Source: an uncultured Eubacteriales bacterium (GTDB taxonomy: Bacteria > Bacillota > Clostridia > Christensenellales > Aristaeellaceae). Taken from it: 64,000 nt of DNA. The position numbers and the translations under genes were made by a program. The DNA lies in NCBI GenBank assembly GCA_900553315.1, contig USCW01000001.1, forward strand, positions 50,426 through 114,425, written 5' to 3'. The notes below the pieces were generated by a model. It worked only from the letters and a program-made list of their open reading frames with translations. It ran no database searches and was not told the origin of the DNA. Below, in pieces: positions 61,001 to 64,000 of the stretch (position 1 is the stretch's first letter; every line of letters starts with the position of its first letter).

Positions 61001-62296
61001 ATTGCCGTCCACCGTAATCGACTGTGCGCTTTCTCCATCCAGTACATACCCAGCTTCCAGTCCTTCAGGAGCTGCATAAACAGCCGTGGTACCTTCGCTC
61101 AACTCTTGCGTCTGAGCCGCCGCAACCACATGACTGTCTTCCCGTGCCAGATACTGAATTGTTACCGTTACCGTAACAGGATTCGGCGCGGGCTCCGGCG
61201 TTTGTGTGCGCTTATAGATAAATGTCACAACCGCAGGATTCGCCACACCATCGGCAACCTCAACCGTTACCTCACGTGGACTGCTTTCTGCAAGCTCCAA
61301 ATCCGTTACCGAATCGCTTTCAGGAATAATGCGTGTCGTTTCCGTCAGCGGAATCGTTTGGCTGTCGATCAGTTCATTATCTTCGTATTGATAATTGATC
61401 GTTACATTCGCGCTCTGCTCAGGCTTCGCATACGTGAAGGGTACGACATTGGGCGTTGCCACGCCGTTTTCTACCTGCACATATACTTCGCTGCTGCTCG
61501 TCAGCGTCAAGCCGGAAACAGCACCGCTTTCAGGTACAATATTCTGACTCTCGCTGATGCTCTTCGTCTGCGTATCAAGAACCGTGCCGTCTTTATACTG
61601 ATAAACGACCGTCACATCTGCATACTGCTCAGGCTTTACGTAGATAAACGTCACGGGATTCTGTGAGGGAACACCATCCATTACTGTGATGTCATATTGC
61701 TGCGCGCTCTGCCCGGACAGCTGCAAACCGCCCGCAATACTTGCATTCGGATAAATGACACCGGCGCCCGTAATAGTCACGTTTTCGCTACCGATGAGCT
61801 CATTATCCTCATAGACATAATTCACCGTTACGTCCGCAGAGGTCGGCACCTCCGGGACAACCGGCATCGACTGCGTGGATACATACAGCGTATAGCTATC
61901 GGCAAAATTGCCGGTCTCTGCGTCATTAGCAATGATCGGAATGCCGGTCATCATGTTCATCTCTGCGCCGGAATCCTGCACATTTTGCAGTACACTCCCG
62001 TCCGCCGGCTCAAAGGTATAGGCATGATAAGGATGGCTCAGCGTGATGGTCAGCTGATCCAGTGGTGCGCTTGGGTCTACCTGCACCCAAAATGCCTGCT
62101 CTGTGCCAGTCGCCACAGGCGTTGCCATCGCAAAGCCGGGATTCCCGGAGGCATCCGTCCAGCTTAACGTAATCGAAAGCATGGACCAATCCTCCTGCGC
62201 AAGCGCAGGAACAACCATCATTTGAAGGCAAAGAATCAGCGCCGCAAAAAACGCTGTGATCCGCGGCAGCAGTCTCCTCTCCGAAGTTCTTCTCAT
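58055..62296 (-). CDS. Giant surface protein: MucBP-like repeats, five SH3b-like domains, membrane helix, disordered cytoplasmic tail
   Basis: A 1413-residue protein. Signal peptide with an ALAQ cleavage region; a beta-rich N-domain; five MucBP-type repeats (for example VTVNYVYEDNELIGSENVTI, ANVTINYQYEDNELIDSQTI) to about residue 520; then five SH3b-like units (GYALTNQVIALRSTMDQQD, GYAVTNQLAAIRTGMDDQD and others) with Thr/Pro/Ala linkers to about 1060; an acidic Thr/Pro stalk; a Gly-rich membrane helix (AIGWVIGAILLLGGGGGGYA, about 1140-1160); a basic stop-transfer (HKQNQRKAAQRAAQRR); and about 250 residues of Ala/Gly/Thr/Tyr-rich tail with YG motifs. No LPxTG. Likely a wall-binding adhesin or sensor. 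GGAGGAGG before the start. Confidence 0.85.
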   Translation of the reverse strand: MRRTSERRLLPRITAFFAALILCLQMMVVPALAQEDWSMLSITLSWTDASGNPGFAMATPVATGTEQAFWVQVDPSAPLDQLTITLSHPYHAYTFEPADGSVLQNVQDSGAEMNMMTGIPIIANDAETGNFADSYTLYVSTQSMPVVPEVPTSADVTVNYVYEDNELIGSENVTITGAGVIYPNASIAGGLQLSGQSAQQYDITVMDGVPSQNPVTFIYVKPEQYADVTVVYQYKDGTVLDTQTKSISESQNIVPESGAVSGLTLTSSSEVYVQVENGVATPNVVPFTYAKPEQSANVTINYQYEDNELIDSQTIPLTETTRIIPESDSVTDLELAESSPREVTVEVADGVANPAVVTFIYKRTQTPEPAPNPVTVTVTIQYLAREDSHVVAAAQTQELSEGTTAVYAAPEGLEAGYVLDGESAQSITVDGNGNASANPVTFYYKQEQVPQATITIRYVDQKGVDIVTPAETRTLDAGNIYPITPDSSKVPAGYAPLKTDAVTVEVNAQGIADKTEVIFYYQQDAVETPIPTGALIQRWGYTNDRSVNWRDRPSAKGRQLATFKQNTYVWMIQEETNDAGEGWTRVMYNGQEGYVMSRFLTVLSQAESDYYTTSNGYTPVPTETAAPTPEVTETTAPTNAPTDTATPTAVPAPDTSYVGYALTNQVIALRSTMDQQDSSIMATLPENTLVQVNLQKADEQRNVWSYSTTVLGNQMTGMLLDSALTHISEADARAIMEANATPTASPTATPTAAPDTGYTGYAVTNQLAAIRTGMDDQDTSILSTLPQNTLVKINLQNADSQGTVWSYCETVIGNRLTGMVLDSQLTHIDEDEAQSIINANATATPAPTATPPQQIGYAVARGDNVYMRTLPSEYSDISAVLSAGQVAYVTGQSYEFNADGTYTIWHIVQYGNQWGYIRADLMRLMDQYEVDDYLNKLTTPAPTLVTTPQPYDENSLSSYGYVSANTVNFRKAASTSSTRIATLRQYAFCLVLGTENVNGTTWYKVNYGGNVGYVQGNYFKQMSISELESFLTSEEYKQGIANNASSSNTTNSNNNTSNGSGKLPSAEDQTVNEWTNPNNGLNVSYEPFDPFATPEPLATTTAEPSKQPTEAATTIEPIETLPVEYPTEDTEAGGGNGSAIGWVIGAILLLGGGGGGYAYMLHKQNQRKAAQRAAQRRAAAQQQRTSGSSADGRPYARTNAAAQPRTGTYTTGGTATPTAQRPTGAAAAQRPTVGSTVGTAAGTYGAAQGARKPYNTAAPTNTTANSTSPYARPESSGASAYGTQGRRAGRTGAYGTEAQNAYGRTELDNESNSSTSPVGNAGASEQGTSSTATTAGMYGQAFRPNGGASAYGTRGTPAAASAAGSDSTTVRPTPRRTASTYGTQRRSTVGDQPTKQVPKDANVDFQTENNSDL
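59715..60345 (-). repeat. Tandem duplication of one SH3b-like unit in the giant surface protein
   Basis: Two successive units of about 100 residues are closely alike: GYALTNQVIALRST...LDSALTHISEADARAIMEANAT and GYAVTNQLAAIRTG...LDSQLTHIDEDEAQSIINANAT, each with a Thr/Pro/Ala spacer. The other three SH3b-like units in the protein are more distant, so this pair is a younger copy event. Confidence 0.75.
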
Positions 62297-62334
62297 GCGT
62301 AACTTCCCTCCTCCGATTTTCTATCGGTGTCACC

Positions 62335-62363
62335 ATTGTATCCTTTCACCGAAGTCTTGTCAA
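62335..62363 (-). promoter_or_regulatory. Promoter of the giant surface protein gene
   Basis: On the minus strand a perfect TTGACA (62358-62363), 17 bases and TACAAT (62335-62340), about 38 bases before the ATG. Confidence 0.85.
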
Positions 62364-62468
62364 TGAACACTCCTTGGGGAAAACGGTCGAAATCTCCATC
62401 TGGGAAGGACTTTTCCCCTTCGCCGTCGAATGGACACGCAGACTATTTTGCAGGAGGTTCTTGCGCTC

Positions 62469-63026
62469 ATGGAAGATCAGCAGCTGCGGGAAATCGTTGA
62501 GTCCCGCAAGGTCGTGTATCCCGGAAAGATTATCCGTCTGGAGCATTGGCAGGTACGTCTGCCCAATGGTGAACAGGCGCTTCGAGAGGTTGCCTGTCAC
62601 CCTGGTGCGTCCGCCGTCGTGGCATTGGATGATAACGGGCAGGTGATCCTTGTTCGTCAGCACCGCGTCGCAGTTGATCGGGTGACGCTGGAAATCCCCG
62701 CCGGTAAGTTGGACTCCCCTACCGAGGATCCTTTCGTCTGCGCCAAGCGCGAGCTTTCCGAGGAAACTGGCTATACCGCCTCCCATTGGGAAAAGCTGAC
62801 CTGCCTAGAAACTACGCCGGGATTCTGCAATGAGCGCATTCACCTGTACCTAGCGCAAGGGCTGACAACCGGCAACTGCCATCCTGACGAGGATGAATTC
62901 GTGGATACTGTGCGGATGCCGCTGGAGGACGCTGTCATGCTGGTGATGGACGGCAAAATCCGTGACGGCAAAACCGCGCTAGGCCTGATGATGGCCTCCC
63001 GGCTGCTTGCATCCTCACAGAAGTAA
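62469..63026 (+). CDS. nudF: Nudix hydrolase, ADP-ribose pyrophosphatase-like
   Basis: A 185-residue protein with the Nudix box region PAGKLDSPTEDPFVCAKREL followed by SEETGY (RExxEExG intact; one extra residue before the first Glu). HPGASAVVALDDNGQVILVR and TPGFCNERIHLYLA match the ADP-ribose pyrophosphatases, which split ADP-ribose to AMP and ribose 5-phosphate. The start at 62469 gives the length of Bacillus NudF and has GGAGG 11 bases away; an ATG at 62430 (13 codons longer) has no ribosome site. Confidence 0.9.
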   Translation: MEDQQLREIVESRKVVYPGKIIRLEHWQVRLPNGEQALREVACHPGASAVVALDDNGQVILVRQHRVAVDRVTLEIPAGKLDSPTEDPFVCAKRELSEETGYTASHWEKLTCLETTPGFCNERIHLYLAQGLTTGNCHPDEDEFVDTVRMPLEDAVMLVMDGKIRDGKTALGLMMASRLLASSQK

Positions 63027-63086
63027 CGATTTGCGCTGTGTGAACCTTCCCCCGCGCACCAATTTTTCCATGAAGGAGGTTCGGTA

Positions 63087-63242
63087 ATGCCCATGAAGAA
63101 GAATTCTGGATTCATTGTATGGATCATATTGCTCTCGCTGCTGGCTTTGCTGGGCCTTGCATTGACGGTTTACGGCAGTATGACTTGGGAGGGGACTTCG
63201 TTTCTTCATGCTATTCCGCAGGAGGGCCTTATAAATGTCTGA
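63087..63242 (+). CDS. Tiny single-pass membrane protein
   Basis: A 51-residue frame behind AAGGAGG at ideal spacing. It reads MPMKKNSGFIVW, then a hydrophobic helix (IILLSLLALLGLALTVYGS) and a short outside tail with Trp and Glu. The basic N-terminus predicts the cytoplasm for that end. Its stop overlaps the start of the GNAT gene by eight bases, so the two are translated together. Function unknown. Confidence 0.7.
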   Translation: MPMKKNSGFIVWIILLSLLALLGLALTVYGSMTWEGTSFLHAIPQEGLINV

Positions 63243-63879
63243 AACTTTTTTTCAGCGTCTTCGTGATGAACTGCATTTGAAGGAACCGCCGCCGGAAATG
63301 CCCGCCTTTTACGGCGACATATTCTCCCGGCTTCCCATTCTGGAAACGCCGCGCCTGATTCTGCGTCCCCTGCGCATGAGCGATTGTCAGGATGTGTTTG
63401 CTTATTCCCGTGACCCGGAAGTAGCGCGTCATGTCCTGTGGGATGCACATCAAAGTATCAGCCAGACGCGTTCCTATCTGCGCTATATGCTCCGTCAATA
63501 CCGCAACGGCGAACCTTCCAGCTACGGCATTGTATGGAAGGAAAACGAGCAAGTCATTGGCTCCATCGGCTTTATGTGGCTGAACACGGAAAATCGAAGC
63601 GCTGAGATTGGCTACAGCCTCGCACGTCCCTACTGGAACCGCGGTATCATGAGCGAGGCCCTGTGTGCCGTGCTGAAAATGGCGTTCACAACGCTGCGGC
63701 TTCATCGCGTGGAAGCTCAGCATGAAACTGATAATCCCGCCAGCGGCCGCGTAATGCTGAAAGCAGGAATGCGGCGGGAAGGAACCATGCGGGGACGCAT
63801 TTTCAATAAAGGCCGCTTCGTGGACGTAGACGTTTATGGCATTCTGCAAGAGGACTGGCTGGCGCTTTCGCGCCGCTGA
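63235..63879 (+). CDS. GNAT acetyltransferase, RimJ/RimL type
   Basis: A 214-residue acetyltransferase: ETPRLILRPLRMSDCQDVFA, SSYGIVWKENEQVIGSIGF, AEIGYSLARPYWNRGIMSEA (acetyl-CoA loop region) and RVEAQHETDNPASGRVMLKAG. Members acetylate N-termini of proteins or small amines. The start overlaps the tiny membrane gene; a GGAGG lies 12 bases ahead. The substrate is not visible. Confidence 0.9.
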   Translation: MSETFFQRLRDELHLKEPPPEMPAFYGDIFSRLPILETPRLILRPLRMSDCQDVFAYSRDPEVARHVLWDAHQSISQTRSYLRYMLRQYRNGEPSSYGIVWKENEQVIGSIGFMWLNTENRSAEIGYSLARPYWNRGIMSEALCAVLKMAFTTLRLHRVEAQHETDNPASGRVMLKAGMRREGTMRGRIFNKGRFVDVDVYGILQEDWLALSRR

Positions 63880-63897
63880 ATCTACATAAACACGATA

Positions 63898-63943
63898 AAA
63901 GGGAGGGCTTTTGCAGAGTTACGCATGGAGCTCTCCCTTTCTT
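63898..63943 (+). terminator. Terminator after the GNAT gene
   Basis: AAAGGGAGGGCT (63898-63909) pairs with AGCTCTCCCTTT (63929-63940) with one G-T pair. The remaining 57 bases to the window end hold nothing I can name. Confidence 0.75.
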
Positions 63944-64000
63944 AAGGCAATACCGCACAAATGAGTTGGTGCGGAGGCGAATGCATTTTTCGTCAGATGC

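Noticed and set aside
58319..61666. An open frame of 1115 codons on the plus strand, antisense to the giant surface protein
   Set aside because: The translation is Arg/Cys/Ile-rich without any domain, no ribosome site is seen, and it mirrors the Thr/Ala/Gln-rich codon use of the real gene on the other strand.
1..64000. CRISPR arrays, insertion sequences, rRNA genes, riboswitches
   Set aside because: I found no regularly spaced repeats, transposase frames, rRNA-like sequence or recognisable riboswitch aptamers by reading.

Overview
The window looks like the chromosome of an endospore-forming Clostridia-type Firmicute of moderate GC content. Three things point there: Firmicute gene orders (rbgA-rnhB-dprA-topA-trmFO-hslV-hslU, yloU-fakA-recG, purR-glmU-pth-mfd, spoVB-mazG-hup-rqcP), sporulation genes (spoVB, spoIIP, gpr, a spoIVFA/spoIVFB pair), and strong AGGAGG ribosome sites with TTGACA/TATAAT promoters, mostly at 17-nt spacing. 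The lineage below class is inference; the Thr/Pro/Ala-rich linkers in secreted proteins resemble those of gut Clostridia such as Christensenellales. I see no insertion sequence, prophage, CRISPR array or rRNA.

Layout. 1-5.4 kb (minus): RqcP-like S4 protein (cut by the window edge), HU, YabN/MazG, SpoVB-type flippase and CTP synthase. 5.6-8.4 kb (plus): tRNA-Thr, tRNA-Pro, proC, rnhA and a tyrosine recombinase. 8.5-23.1 kb (minus): a small Cys-rich protein, then a long co-directional run rbgA-rnhB-yraN-giant glycosyltransferase-comM-dprA-topA-trmFO-hslV-hslU. 23.3-24.1 kb (plus): a small membrane protein and a DUF4230 protein. 24.2-31.8 kb (minus): yloU-fakA-recG plus a heterodimeric ABC exporter. 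32.0-38.1 kb (plus): lexA with its own SOS box, a PAQR/hemolysin III protein, a secreted peptidoglycan-binding protein, a P-loop kinase, a C39-like peptidase and an aldose epimerase. 38.1-39.2 kb (minus): a duplicated secreted protein. 39.4-45.6 kb (plus): purR, a truncated glmU, pth, mfd. 45.7-48.8 kb (minus): secreted peptidoglycan-binding protein, zinc-ribbon membrane protein and condensation-type acyltransferase, divergent from an esterase that runs into sdaAB-sdaAA and then spoIVFA-spoIVFB (48.9-53.1 kb, plus). 53.3-55.4 kb (plus): ychF and an ATP-grasp protein. 55.4-57.3 kb (minus): gpr-spoIIP. 57.5-57.9 kb (plus): tRNA-Leu and a cupin. 58.1-62.3 kb (minus): a 1413-residue surface protein. 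62.5-63.9 kb (plus): Nudix hydrolase, a tiny membrane protein and a GNAT acetyltransferase.

Most of the window is housekeeping: genome maintenance (topA, recG, mfd, lexA, rnhA, rnhB, dprA, comM), translation and tRNA care (trmFO, pth, rbgA, rqcP), proteolysis (HslUV, GPR), envelope and spore building. The notable departures are a CTP synthase whose glutaminase nucleophile is missing, a GlmU without its acetyltransferase half and with a damaged nucleotide-binding signature, a protein that joins two GT-C glycosyltransferases with two carbohydrate-binding-like domains, a surface protein with a long disordered cytoplasmic YG-repeat tail, and an uncharacterised acyltransferase/zinc-ribbon/esterase locus.
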